From an uncultured Prevotellaceae bacterium (lineage in GTDB: Bacteria > Bacteroidota > Bacteroidia > Bacteroidales > Bacteroidaceae), in NCBI GenBank assembly GCA_937910905.1, contig CALEPV010000066.1, positions 26,235 to 90,234 on the forward strand: 64,000 nt of DNA, written 5' to 3'. Shown here in pieces: positions 8,797 through 17,254 of the stretch (position 1 is its first letter; each line of letters begins with the position of its first letter). Made by a program: the position numbers and the translations under genes. The notes beneath the pieces were generated by a model, which saw only the letters and a list, made by a program, of their open reading frames with translations, was not told where the DNA came from and did no database searches.

Positions 8797-10173
8797 TTAT
8801 TTAATACGCTGTTCGACCAGCTCGGCTATCCTGCCAGCATAGTCGTCCAGGTTGCCCGCACCCAGCGTCATCAGCACATCGAAGTCCAGTGTGGGTACCA
8901 CGCTGAGCACATCGTCTTTGCGGATCACTCGCGATGGCACGCCGGGGCGCAGGTTGCTCCGTATCAGCTCGCTGTCCACTCCCTCGATGGGCTGCTCACG
9001 GGCGGGATATATCTCTGTCAGCACGACCTCGTCGAGCAGCGACAGGGCATCGGCAAACTCGCGGTAGAAGTCGCGTGTGCGGGTGTAGAGGTGCGGCTGG
9101 AAGATACCCACTATGCGCTTGCCTGGATACACCTGGCGCATGCTGGTGATGCTCTGGCGCAGCTCCTCGGGGTGGTGGGCATAGTCGCTCAGATAGGCCA
9201 CTTGCGGGGTGCGTACGTGGAAATCGAAGCGCCGGTCCACACCTCCAAAGCTGGCCATCGCGGTGCGTATCTCGTCGGCCGTAAGGCCTGCTATCTGTGC
9301 CAGTGCCATGGCTGCAATGCCGTTATCTATGTTGATGCCCACCGGCACACCCAGCTCTACGTCGCTGATGTTTTCTATCGGTGACACCAGGTCGAACACT
9401 ATGCGGCCATCGCCCATGCGCAGATTGCTGGCATGGAAGTCGCCTGCGTCGCGGCTGTAGGTGTAGGTGGTCACACTGTCGGCAGTGTCGGGCCGCAGCT
9501 TGAGGCCTGTGTGCACCACCAGATAACCGCTCTCCTGGATGAGCGAAGTGTAGTGGCGGAAGCTCTCCAGATAGGCCTCCTCGGTGCCGTAGATGTCCAG
9601 ATGGTCAGGGTCGGTGGCGGTGATGACAGTGGCATAGGGCGTCAGGTGGTGGAACGAGCGGTCGAACTCGTCGGCCTCAATCACCACGTAGTCGCTGGTG
9701 GTGGAGAGCAGGTAGTTCGTACCATAGTTCTTGGTGATGCCGCCCAGGAAGGCATTGCACCCCACGTGGCTCTGATGTAGCAGGTGGGCTGCCATGCACG
9801 ATGTGGTGGTCTTGCCGTGTGTGCCGGCCACGCAGAGGCCGCGGTGTGCGCGTGTCAGAGTGCCCAGCACCTCGGCGCGCTTCATGATGCGGAAGCCGTG
9901 CTCGCGGAAGTAGCAGAGCTCGGTGTGGTCGGCGGGTACGGCGGGCGTGAACACCACCAGTGTCGAGCCGGCATCCTGACAGCTGGTGGGGATGAGCGCC
10001 ACGTCGTCGGTGTAGTGTATGCTGGCCCCCTCGGTCTCCAGCTCGCGGGTGAGTGGAGTGGGGGTGCGGTCGTATCCGGCCACAGCCAGCCCCTGCTGCA
10101 TGTAGTAGCGTGCCAAGGCACTCATGCCTATGCCACCGATGCCGATGAAGTATACTGATGTTGGTGTATTCAT
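8797..10173 (-). CDS. murC: UDP-N-acetylmuramate--L-alanine ligase MurC
   Basis: MurC (458 residues from the chosen start) joins L-alanine to UDP-MurNAc in the cytoplasm. It has the N-terminal Rossmann motif GIGGIGMSALARYY, the ATP loop AGTHGKTTTSCM, the central IEADEFDRSF and TATDPDHLD segments, and a C-terminal Mur-ligase domain with DYAHHPEE and QPHLYTRT. I chose ATG at 10173 (MNTPTSVYF) because the family begins only a few residues before the glycine loop. An in-frame ATG at 10194 (MNHKIP) is possible. Frames further upstream run into the 22-bp repeat array that separates it from murG. Confidence 0.95.
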   Translation of the reverse strand: MNTPTSVYFIGIGGIGMSALARYYMQQGLAVAGYDRTPTPLTRELETEGASIHYTDDVALIPTSCQDAGSTLVVFTPAVPADHTELCYFREHGFRIMKRAEVLGTLTRAHRGLCVAGTHGKTTTSCMAAHLLHQSHVGCNAFLGGITKNYGTNYLLSTTSDYVVIEADEFDRSFHHLTPYATVITATDPDHLDIYGTEEAYLESFRHYTSLIQESGYLVVHTGLKLRPDTADSVTTYTYSRDAGDFHASNLRMGDGRIVFDLVSPIENISDVELGVPVGINIDNGIAAMALAQIAGLTADEIRTAMASFGGVDRRFDFHVRTPQVAYLSDYAHHPEELRQSITSMRQVYPGKRIVGIFQPHLYTRTRDFYREFADALSLLDEVVLTEIYPAREQPIEGVDSELIRSNLRPGVPSRVIRKDDVLSVVPTLDFDVLMTLGAGNLDDYAGRIAELVEQRIK

Positions 10174-10199
10174 GACTGGTATTTTATGGTTCATTTTTT

Positions 10200-10279
10200 G
10201 CACCGTGCTGCAAGTGTCGCTGCACCGCGGTGGAGAGGTTGTTGCACCGTGGTGCAGCTATAGTTGCACCGCGGTCGAA
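10200..10279. repeat. 22-bp palindromic repeat array, locus 1 (murG-murC)
   Basis: Four units with cores at 10200, 10222, 10244 and 10266, an exact 22-bp period. The cores are GCACCGTGCTGC, GCACCGCGGTGG, GCACCGTGGTGC and GCACCGCGGTCG. On the coding (minus) strand the array begins right after the murG stop (10283) and ends just before the murC start. It is the most diverged of the five copies in the window, and it is the only one wholly inside an essential operon. Confidence 0.85.
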
Positions 10280-10282
10280 CAA

Positions 10283-11425
10283 TCAGTGTTCCGCGAGCTT
10301 GATTACTTCGCGTGCTATCACCTCGGCTGCATCGGCCTTGCCCAGGCTGGCTGCGTTGGCTGCGAGCGTCTTCAGCTGTGGTATGTCGACAGCCGTCTTG
10401 AGGGCCAGTGGGACGAGCTGCTCGCGGGCATCGGCATCGCGCACCAGCAGGGCTGCCTCCTTATTGACCAACGCCATGGCGTTGTGCGTCTGGTGGTCTT
10501 CGGCCACATTGGGCGAGGGCACCAGTATGGACGGCTTGCCCAGCAGACAGAGCTCGCTGATGCTGCTGGCACCGGCACGGCTTATCACGAGGTCGGCTGC
10601 ACGGTAGGCTTCGTCCATGTGGCTGATGAAGTCGGTCACCTTCAGGTTCGACGGGCACCCTTCGGCCTTGAGCCTCTCGCAGATGTCCTTGAAGTAATAA
10701 CCGCCGGTCTGCCACAGTATCTGCACATTGCTCTGGGCGATGGTCTGCAGCTGGCCCAGCACACTCTCATTGATGGTGCGCGCACCGAGGCTGCCGCCTA
10801 CGATGAGCACCATCTCGCGCACCGGGTCGAGCCCCAGTCGCTCTATGGCTTCAGCGCGTGTCAGCTTGCAGTCGAGCAACTGCTGGCGCACGGGGTTGCC
10901 CGTGAATAGTATCTTCTCAGCAGGGAAGAAACGCTCCATGCCCTCGTAGGCCACGCAGATGCGGCGTGCACCCTTGGCCAGCAGCTTGTTGGTCACGCCG
11001 GCAAACGAGTTCTGCTCCTGCAGCAGTGTGGGTATGCCCATAGCGGCGGCCATGTTTAGCGTAGGGCCGCTGGCATAGCCGCCCACGCCTACTGCCACGT
11101 CGGGCTTGAACTCGCGTATGATCTTCTTGGCCATGCGGCGGCTCTTCATCAGCTTCCACAGCACAGACACGTTGCGCCACAGGTGCTGGCGGTCGAAGCC
11201 TGCCACAGGCAGACCCTTGATCTCGTAGCCGGCGGCCGGCACGCGCTGCATCTCCATGCGTCCCTCAGCGCCCACGAAGAGCAACTGTACATCGGGGCGC
11301 AGCTGCTGCAGTGCACCGGCTATGCTCAGTGCAGGGAATATGTGGCCTCCCGTGCCGCCGCCGCTGATGATGACGCGCAGCGGAGCTGCCTCTGAGGTTG
11401 TTGTGGATGGTATTGTCTGCTTCAT
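10283..11425 (-). CDS. murG: UDP-GlcNAc--undecaprenyl-PP-MurNAc-pentapeptide transferase MurG
   Basis: MurG (380 residues) adds GlcNAc to lipid I to make lipid II at the inner face of the membrane. The N-terminal lipid-binding glycine loop is ISGGGTGGHIFPALSIA (about residues 19-35). The second G-loop is GVGGYASGP. The C-terminal UDP-GlcNAc site contains GGSLGARTIN and SRAGASSISEL. About 18 residues precede the first core strand, slightly more than usual, but no better internal ATG is seen. On the minus strand it follows ftsW, separated from it by a 261-bp gap holding an inverted-repeat insert, and precedes repeat array 1. Confidence 0.96.
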   Translation of the reverse strand: MKQTIPSTTTSEAAPLRVIISGGGTGGHIFPALSIAGALQQLRPDVQLLFVGAEGRMEMQRVPAAGYEIKGLPVAGFDRQHLWRNVSVLWKLMKSRRMAKKIIREFKPDVAVGVGGYASGPTLNMAAAMGIPTLLQEQNSFAGVTNKLLAKGARRICVAYEGMERFFPAEKILFTGNPVRQQLLDCKLTRAEAIERLGLDPVREMVLIVGGSLGARTINESVLGQLQTIAQSNVQILWQTGGYYFKDICERLKAEGCPSNLKVTDFISHMDEAYRAADLVISRAGASSISELCLLGKPSILVPSPNVAEDHQTHNAMALVNKEAALLVRDADAREQLVPLALKTAVDIPQLKTLAANAASLGKADAAEVIAREVIKLAEH

Positions 11426-11436
11426 GGCTGTGTAGT

Positions 11437-11641
11437 ATTAACCCAAATCGGTCATTAGGATTTATGTCAGATTGGTATTTGTTTCGAGCAGATTGGCTGC
11501 ATCACTGGCGAAGGCGTAGCGGGCTACGTCAAGACAGGGATGTGGACAAGATGCCGAAAGAAATGCTGATATGGCATGAATAGACTTATAATAGGCGATA
11601 TTATAACGAATAGTTGGTCTAATGACCGATTTGGGATTAAT
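11437..11641. mobile_element. MITE-like element bounded by ~22-bp inverted repeats, between ftsW and murG
   Basis: The left end (11437-11458) reads ATTAACCCAAATCGGTCATT plus AG. The right end (11619-11641) is its inverse with one extra base. About 160 bp lie between the ends. No transposase is present; the only reading frame inside is a short one that extends in from outside. The size and terminal inverted repeats fit a non-autonomous miniature element, but no target-site duplication is obvious. It fills most of the 261-bp ftsW-murG gap in an otherwise compact operon. Confidence 0.55.
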
Positions 11642-11686
11642 GGTATAGCAATGTGCTTTCTATCGCTAAGGCTCTGCGTCTGCGAT

Positions 11687-12898
11687 CTATTCCTGGACGG
11701 CCGGCTGCGGGGTCGGCTCTTTCCTAGTGGCCCGGCTGATAGATATCATCATGCCTATGTAGGCACAGTTCATCATCATCGACGAGCCGCCTCGACTGAT
11801 CAGAGGCAACGGCTGGCCGGTGATGGGCATCAGTCCGACGGCTACGAGCATGTTCACGCACGCCTGCACGGTGATGAGCAGAGCCAGCCCCATCATAATG
11901 TAGGCAGGGAAGTTGTTCTCGCATCGTCGTGCCAGCTTGGCCGCTCGATAGAGCAGTATGATGTACATGGATATCACGACGAAGGCTCCCAGAATGCCCA
12001 GCTCCTCGATGATGATTGGGAAGATGAAGTCGGAGTAGGCCTGTGGCAGGTCCTCGCGGACGCGCGAGTTGCCCGGGCCGCGGCCTATCACGTTGCATGT
12101 GGCTATGGCTATGCGGGGTTGCAGTATCTGCGGATTGGTGCTCAGATCGACGCTGTCGGGGTCGGCTGGGAAGGCTGTTGTGCTGCGCACACGGCCCGAC
12201 CACGTCTTTACGCGGTGGAACACAGACACCTCCGAAATCTTATCTATCGCCGGCTCGGGTGTGTAGCGCAGGAACGAGTAGGCTGATGCGCCGGATATGA
12301 CAATCACGCCGAACATTATGCCGAACTCCTTGGCAGGCACCTTGCCTACGAACATCAGCATCATCACCACGAAGAACACGATGCCCGCTGTGGACAGGTT
12401 CTCGGGAGCTATGAGGGCGCAGGTGCATAGGGTGATACCCAGTATCCAGTAGAACGCACGCTTGGTGGCTCCGTGCTCATCGCGCATAGCGCCCAGCAGC
12501 CACGATACCACCACTATCAGCACGCCCTTGGCTATCTCGGACGGCTGCACGGAGAACCCTAGGATGCTCACCCATCGGGCGCCATCGTTAGCGCCCTTGG
12601 AGAATAGCGCTGCCAGGAGCAGTACCAGGCTCAGCGGTACTCCGATGAGCACTATCCAGCCGTAGTAGCGGCTGGGTATACGTGAACATGCCCATGCCAC
12701 CACCAGGCCCATAACCCAGTACCCGGCGTGCTGCATGATAGGGCGCCAGAACGCTGCATGGTTGTTGAATGTCATATTGCTTGAGGCACTGTATACTTCC
12801 AGAATAGACACTATACAGAAGCCCAGCAGCAGCACCCAGAGTGATGTGTCGCCATCGAAGAGCTTGCGCACGGATATGTTCTTATTGCTTACGGTCAT
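11687..12898 (-). CDS. ftsW: Peptidoglycan polymerase FtsW (SEDS family)
   Basis: FtsW (403 residues) is the septal SEDS glycosyltransferase that polymerises lipid II with FtsI. About ten hydrophobic segments are visible. Conserved SEDS features include GARWVSILGFSVQPSEIAKG (loop carrying the essential region), IGRGPGNSR, and PLISRGGSSMM near the C-terminus. The C-terminal tail after the last helix is short and charged. It lies 18 bp downstream of murD on the minus strand. The only break in the run of close-packed genes is on its far side, where the inverted-repeat insert separates it from murG. Confidence 0.95.
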   Translation of the reverse strand: MTVSNKNISVRKLFDGDTSLWVLLLGFCIVSILEVYSASSNMTFNNHAAFWRPIMQHAGYWVMGLVVAWACSRIPSRYYGWIVLIGVPLSLVLLLAALFSKGANDGARWVSILGFSVQPSEIAKGVLIVVVSWLLGAMRDEHGATKRAFYWILGITLCTCALIAPENLSTAGIVFFVVMMLMFVGKVPAKEFGIMFGVIVISGASAYSFLRYTPEPAIDKISEVSVFHRVKTWSGRVRSTTAFPADPDSVDLSTNPQILQPRIAIATCNVIGRGPGNSRVREDLPQAYSDFIFPIIIEELGILGAFVVISMYIILLYRAAKLARRCENNFPAYIMMGLALLITVQACVNMLVAVGLMPITGQPLPLISRGGSSMMMNCAYIGMMISISRATRKEPTPQPAVQE

Positions 12899-12916
12899 GG
12901 ATCCAAAGTGTTGTGT

Positions 12917-14248
12917 TTATAGGTTGCGTACCAATGTCTTGAACTGCTCGCCGCGGTCCTCCATGTTCTTGAACAGGTCGAAGCTGGCGCAGCATGGCGA
13001 GAGCAGCACGGTGTCGCCATCGTGGGCCAGGCGTGCACACGCCTCAACGCACTCTGGCATGGAGTGTGTCTCGACCATCGGGATCCCCATCGGGTCGAAG
13101 AAGGCGTGCAGCTTGGAGTTGTCCACACCGAGGAACACCAGTGCGCGGCACTTCGTGCGAACCAGTTCGCGTATGGCCTCGTAGTCGTTTCCTTTGTCCA
13201 GACCACCGAGGATGAGCACGGTGGGGGTGGTCATGCTCTCCAGTGCATACCAGCAGGCATCGACATTGGTGGCCTTGGAGTCGTTGATGTACTGTACGCC
13301 GTGCACCTTGCACACGCGCTCCAAGCGGTGCTCGACACCCTCGAAATCGGATAGCGAGGCGCGTATCACGTCGTTGCTGATGCCACTCAGGTCGGCTGTG
13401 ATGCCAGCGGCCAGCGTGTTGTACATATTGTGCTTGCCCGACAGCGACAGCTCCTCCTGCTCCATGTTGAACGGGGTGGGGCGCTCTATGTGGTATTCGC
13501 CATCGGCGATATAGCCTATCATGCCCTCCTTCTTAACTATGCTGAACGGGCACATACGGCTCTCGATATGGTATTTCTCCAGTTCGTGCTTGATGATGGG
13601 GTCCTCGTTCCAGAACACGAAAGCGTCGTCGGCAGTCTGATTCTGGAGTATGCGCATCTTGGCGTCGGTGTACAGCTGCATCGATCCCTGATAGCGGTCC
13701 AGGTGGTCGGGCGTGATGTTCAGGAGTACTGCAATGTTTGCGCGGAAGTCGTACATATTGTCCAGCTGGAAGCTGCTCAGCTCGATGACGTAGTACTCGT
13801 GAGGCTCTTCAGCCACCTGCAGGGCCAGCGAGTTGCCTATGTTACCAGCCAGGCCAACATCGTAGCCAGCATTCTTGAAGATGTGGTAGATGAGGCTGGT
13901 GGTCGTTGTCTTGCCGTTGCTGCCAGTGATGCAGATCATCTTGCTGTCGGTGTAGCGGCCGGCAAACTCTATCTCGCTGATGATTGGGATGCCTGCGGCC
14001 TTCACCTTCTGCACCATCGGAGCCGTGTCGGGGATGCCTGGGCTCTTGATTACTTCGTTAGCATTGAGCACCAGCTGTTCGGTGTGGCCACCCTCCTCCC
14101 ACGCTATGCCGCGTGCGTCGAGCATCTCCTTGTAGTGGGGCTTAATGCGTCCCATGTCCGACACAAAGGTGTCGAAACCCTTCTTCTGTGCCAGTACAGC
14201 GGCTCCAACACCGCTCTCGGCTGCACCTAATATAACTATTCTTGACAT
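12917..14248 (-). CDS. murD: UDP-N-acetylmuramoylalanine--D-glutamate ligase MurD
   Basis: MurD (443 residues) adds D-glutamate to UDP-MurNAc-L-Ala. The start MSRIVILGAAESGVGAAVLA places the UMP-binding Rossmann loop at residues 4-15, the normal position. The 18 in-frame codons upstream lie in the mraY-murD junction and are not needed. The ATP loop is TGSNGKTTTTSLIY. The central region includes ELSSFQLD and NITPDHLDRY, and the C-terminal domain has NDSKATN and the ATP-side LGGLDKGNDY. It lies 17 bp after mraY. Confidence 0.95.
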   Translation of the reverse strand: MSRIVILGAAESGVGAAVLAQKKGFDTFVSDMGRIKPHYKEMLDARGIAWEEGGHTEQLVLNANEVIKSPGIPDTAPMVQKVKAAGIPIISEIEFAGRYTDSKMICITGSNGKTTTTSLIYHIFKNAGYDVGLAGNIGNSLALQVAEEPHEYYVIELSSFQLDNMYDFRANIAVLLNITPDHLDRYQGSMQLYTDAKMRILQNQTADDAFVFWNEDPIIKHELEKYHIESRMCPFSIVKKEGMIGYIADGEYHIERPTPFNMEQEELSLSGKHNMYNTLAAGITADLSGISNDVIRASLSDFEGVEHRLERVCKVHGVQYINDSKATNVDACWYALESMTTPTVLILGGLDKGNDYEAIRELVRTKCRALVFLGVDNSKLHAFFDPMGIPMVETHSMPECVEACARLAHDGDTVLLSPCCASFDLFKNMEDRGEQFKTLVRNL

Positions 14249-14265
14249 TTTCCAGTGTGTTAGCA

Positions 14266-15741
14266 TTATCGAATCTTCAGCGTTGCGACAGCTATGGCGC
14301 ACGCTATGATAGTTATTATCCAGAAGCGCACGGTCACCTTGTTGTCGTTCCAGCGGCCGCGGGGCCAGTCGATGATGAACTTCAGGTCGGGGTTGCTGGC
14401 CAGCAGCTGCTCGGTACTGTAGCGGAATGTATCGTGGATGGGGGCACGCTTGAACAGGCGTATCTTCTTGCCTGTAGGGTTGCCGCGGCGGTTGTCGCGC
14501 TTGGCTACGGCCGTCTGGAAGAACGATGAGAGGGTCTCGGCAATGAAGATGAAGCAGATGAAGAATAGCAGTAGCTCCTTATGGATAATCACGGCTGTGA
14601 CAGCCATGATGCTACCTATGGTGAGGCTTCCAGTGTCGCCCATCCACATCTGTGCCTCCGATGCGTTATACCACAGGAAGCCTATCATTGCACCCACGCA
14701 CGCCAGTAGGAAAATCACTAGTTCCTCGCTGCCGGGCACGTACATTATATTAAGGTATGAGGCCAATGCTATGTGCGACGATACGTAGGCCAGTATCGCC
14801 AACGTCAGGAACATGATTGACGAGTTGCCGACACACATACCGTCCATGCCGTCGTTGAGGTTGGCACCGTTGGAGATGAGCATTACGAAGAACAGCGTAA
14901 CGCCCACAAACAGTATCCATCCTGCCACATGACGATATTCTCCAAGGAATGAAAGGATGCCTCCATAGCTGATGTTATGCTCCTTCACAAACGGTATAGT
15001 GGTCATGTTGCTCTTCACGGGCTCGCTCTTCATCATCACTGTCTGTCCCTGCTGACGCTCCACGGTGACATTCTCGTGGATTACAGCGTCTGGGCTCAGC
15101 CACAGTGTGAGGCCTACGGCAAGGCCCAGCAGACCCTGACCCAGCAGCTTGGTCAACGGACGGATGCCGTCCTTGGCATTGGGGCTGACTAGCATGTTCA
15201 GACTGCTCAGCTGGCGTGCATCCTCGACAGTGTCAAAGTGCTTGAACACTGGCATCTTGCCCTTGCGCTCTTCGGAGTAGATTACATCAAGGTCGGAGAG
15301 GTCCTGGATGTCGGCCGGCTTGCTGATACCACGCTCACGCAACTGCCGTAGAGCCAGGCGTATGATGCGGGACGCCTTGATCTTCTTCCAGTCGTCCATG
15401 AAGCCGAACAGCCCCATCCACACTGTTGTGCCAAGCATAAGGAGCATGTAGATGTTGCGCAAGCGGCCCAGCAGCAATGTCGGTATGATGATGGCCAGTA
15501 TGATGACCAGCCCGCCCATCGACGGAACACGACGTGGTCGTGAGAAGGGGTCGATGTCGGCCGAGCGCGGCTCCTCGTAGAAGTCGTGGCGCTGCATCCA
15601 CTTGATGAAGTACTCACCAAGCCACATGGATATAATCAACGAGAGCACCAGCGTGAGCAGTGCGCGGAAGCTGATGTAGCTCCACAGATGTGCGCCGGGT
15701 ATGCCGTATTCGCTTAGATATCGGAACAGATAGTATAGCAT
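14266..15741 (-). CDS. mraY: Phospho-MurNAc-pentapeptide transferase MraY with an inserted cytoplasmic loop
   Basis: MraY (491 residues from MLYYLFRYL) makes lipid I from UDP-MurNAc-pentapeptide and undecaprenyl phosphate. Family signatures are present: PSMGG early, FGFMDDWKKI (magnesium aspartates), NLDGMDG-like NLNDGMDGMC, and MGDTGSL. It is about 70 residues longer than a usual 420-residue Bacteroidetes MraY. The extra sequence follows the DDWKK motif, from about RLALRQLRERG to NAKDGIRPL, in what should be a cytoplasmic loop, and it is charged and soluble. The ATG at 15741 is preferred over an in-frame ATG at 15774, which would lie almost against the murE stop. Confidence 0.93.
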   Translation of the reverse strand: MLYYLFRYLSEYGIPGAHLWSYISFRALLTLVLSLIISMWLGEYFIKWMQRHDFYEEPRSADIDPFSRPRRVPSMGGLVIILAIIIPTLLLGRLRNIYMLLMLGTTVWMGLFGFMDDWKKIKASRIIRLALRQLRERGISKPADIQDLSDLDVIYSEERKGKMPVFKHFDTVEDARQLSSLNMLVSPNAKDGIRPLTKLLGQGLLGLAVGLTLWLSPDAVIHENVTVERQQGQTVMMKSEPVKSNMTTIPFVKEHNISYGGILSFLGEYRHVAGWILFVGVTLFFVMLISNGANLNDGMDGMCVGNSSIMFLTLAILAYVSSHIALASYLNIMYVPGSEELVIFLLACVGAMIGFLWYNASEAQMWMGDTGSLTIGSIMAVTAVIIHKELLLFFICFIFIAETLSSFFQTAVAKRDNRRGNPTGKKIRLFKRAPIHDTFRYSTEQLLASNPDLKFIIDWPRGRWNDNKVTVRFWIITIIACAIAVATLKIR

Positions 15742-15763
15742 GACAGGATGGAGTCTGTATTTG

Positions 15764-17215
15764 TTATAGTCCAAAGGCTTCGCGTACCACCTCGTGGTCG
15801 TCGAAGTGATGCTTTACGCCTTGCACGTCCTGGTAGTCCTCGTGTCCCTTGCCTGCGATGAGAATCACATCACCCGGGCGTGCCATCATGCAGGCAGTGC
15901 GTATGGCCTCGCGACGGTCCACGATACTGATTACATGTTGCATGTCGTCGGCAGTGAGGCCGGCCAGCATGTCGTTGATGATGTCTTGCGGTTCCTCGAA
16001 GCGCGGATTGTCGGACGTGATGATGACACGCGAGGATGCACGCACTGCCGACTGCGCCATGAGCGGGCGCTTGCCCTTGTCGCGATTGCCGCCTGCGCCG
16101 CACACGGTGATGCACTGAGCGGGGGCCTTGAGTATTTCGTTGATGGTCTGCAGCACGTTGTCCAGTGCATCGGGGGTGTGCGCATAGTCCACAATGGCAG
16201 TCACGCCCTGCTTGGAACGTATGGCTTCGAAGCGGCCATTGACAGGATGGAGCGTGCTCAGCTTCAGCAGCACTTCCTCTGGCAGCTGTCCCAGAGCGCA
16301 CGCCGCGCTGTAGACAGCCAGCAGGTTGCTCACATTGAAGCGGCCTATGAACTGTACGAACACCTCGTGACCGTCCATCTGCAGGTTCATGCCGTCGAAG
16401 CTCTCCTCCAGTATGCGGGCACGGTGGTCGGCCATGCTGTGCAGGCTGTATGTGATGACCTTGGCTGCGGTGTTCTGTACGATGAACATTCCATTCTTGT
16501 CGTCGGCATTGGTCACTGCGAATGCGGTCTTCGGCAACAGGTCGAAGAAGCCCTTTTTGGCGTCGCGATAGGCCTCGAAGGTCTTGTGATAGTCGAGGTG
16601 GTCGCGTGTCAGGTTGGTGAAGATACCGCCTGCGAAGTGAAGTCCGGCGATGCGGTGCTGCACCACGCTGTGCGAGCTGACCTCCATGAAGGCGTAGTCG
16701 CAGCCTGCTGCAACCATTTCTGCCAGCAGCGCGTTGAGCGTTATGGGGTCGGGCGTTGTGTGGTCGGTGGGGTGAGCGGTCTCGCACACATAGTTGCACA
16801 CTGTGGACAGCAGGCCGGCTCGGTAGCCGAGCGCCATGAATGTACGGTACAGCAGCGTGGCTATTGTGGTCTTGCCGTTGGTGCCTGTCACGCCGACGAG
16901 TGTCAACTGTTGCGACGGACGGCCGTAGAACTCACTGGCCATGATGCCCACGGATGCCTCGGTGTCGGCCACCTGCACGTAGGTCACTCCGTCAGCGCAG
17001 TCGGCGGGCATGTCTTGGCACACTATGGCCGATGCCCCAGCTTCAACAGCCTTGGGGATGAACTGATGGCCGTCCATGCTGGTGCCCTTCACGGCAAAGA
17101 ACAGTGAGCCGGCCTGCACCTTGCGGGAGTCGAGGCACAGCTGTGTGATTTCGACATCGGCATTGCCCACAACTGCCAGCGTTGCCGACTGTGATATAAT
17201 CTGTGATAGTTGCAT
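15764..17215 (-). CDS. murE: UDP-MurNAc-L-Ala-D-Glu ligase MurE (meso-diaminopimelate type)
   Basis: MurE (483 residues) adds the third amino acid of the peptidoglycan stem. The ATP loop GVTGTNGKTTIATLLY, the KDxxK-like central region with NLTRDHLDYH, and the C-terminal VDYAHTPDALDN are present. The specificity motif is SDNPRFEEP; DNPR is the signature for meso-diaminopimelate rather than lysine, which fits Gram-negative peptidoglycan. The C-terminal IAGKGHEDYQ motif is intact. It lies 40 bp after ftsI and 22 bp before the chosen mraY start. murF is not in this cluster, as is usual for Bacteroidetes. Confidence 0.96.
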   Translation of the reverse strand: MQLSQIISQSATLAVVGNADVEITQLCLDSRKVQAGSLFFAVKGTSMDGHQFIPKAVEAGASAIVCQDMPADCADGVTYVQVADTEASVGIMASEFYGRPSQQLTLVGVTGTNGKTTIATLLYRTFMALGYRAGLLSTVCNYVCETAHPTDHTTPDPITLNALLAEMVAAGCDYAFMEVSSHSVVQHRIAGLHFAGGIFTNLTRDHLDYHKTFEAYRDAKKGFFDLLPKTAFAVTNADDKNGMFIVQNTAAKVITYSLHSMADHRARILEESFDGMNLQMDGHEVFVQFIGRFNVSNLLAVYSAACALGQLPEEVLLKLSTLHPVNGRFEAIRSKQGVTAIVDYAHTPDALDNVLQTINEILKAPAQCITVCGAGGNRDKGKRPLMAQSAVRASSRVIITSDNPRFEEPQDIINDMLAGLTADDMQHVISIVDRREAIRTACMMARPGDVILIAGKGHEDYQDVQGVKHHFDDHEVVREAFGL

Positions 17216-17254
17216 ATCTGTTGTATGGTCTTGGTTACATTGTTAGTCCTTGCA

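Noticed and set aside
11398..11583. 60-codon frame inside the ftsW-murG insert
   Set aside because: It starts outside the insert on the strand opposite murG, has no homology I recognise and no ribosome-binding context.
15794..17107. 437-codon open frame on the + strand opposite murE
   Set aside because: It lies wholly opposite murE, shows a His/Val/Ala-rich composition typical of antisense reading of this coding sequence, and has no recognisable motif.
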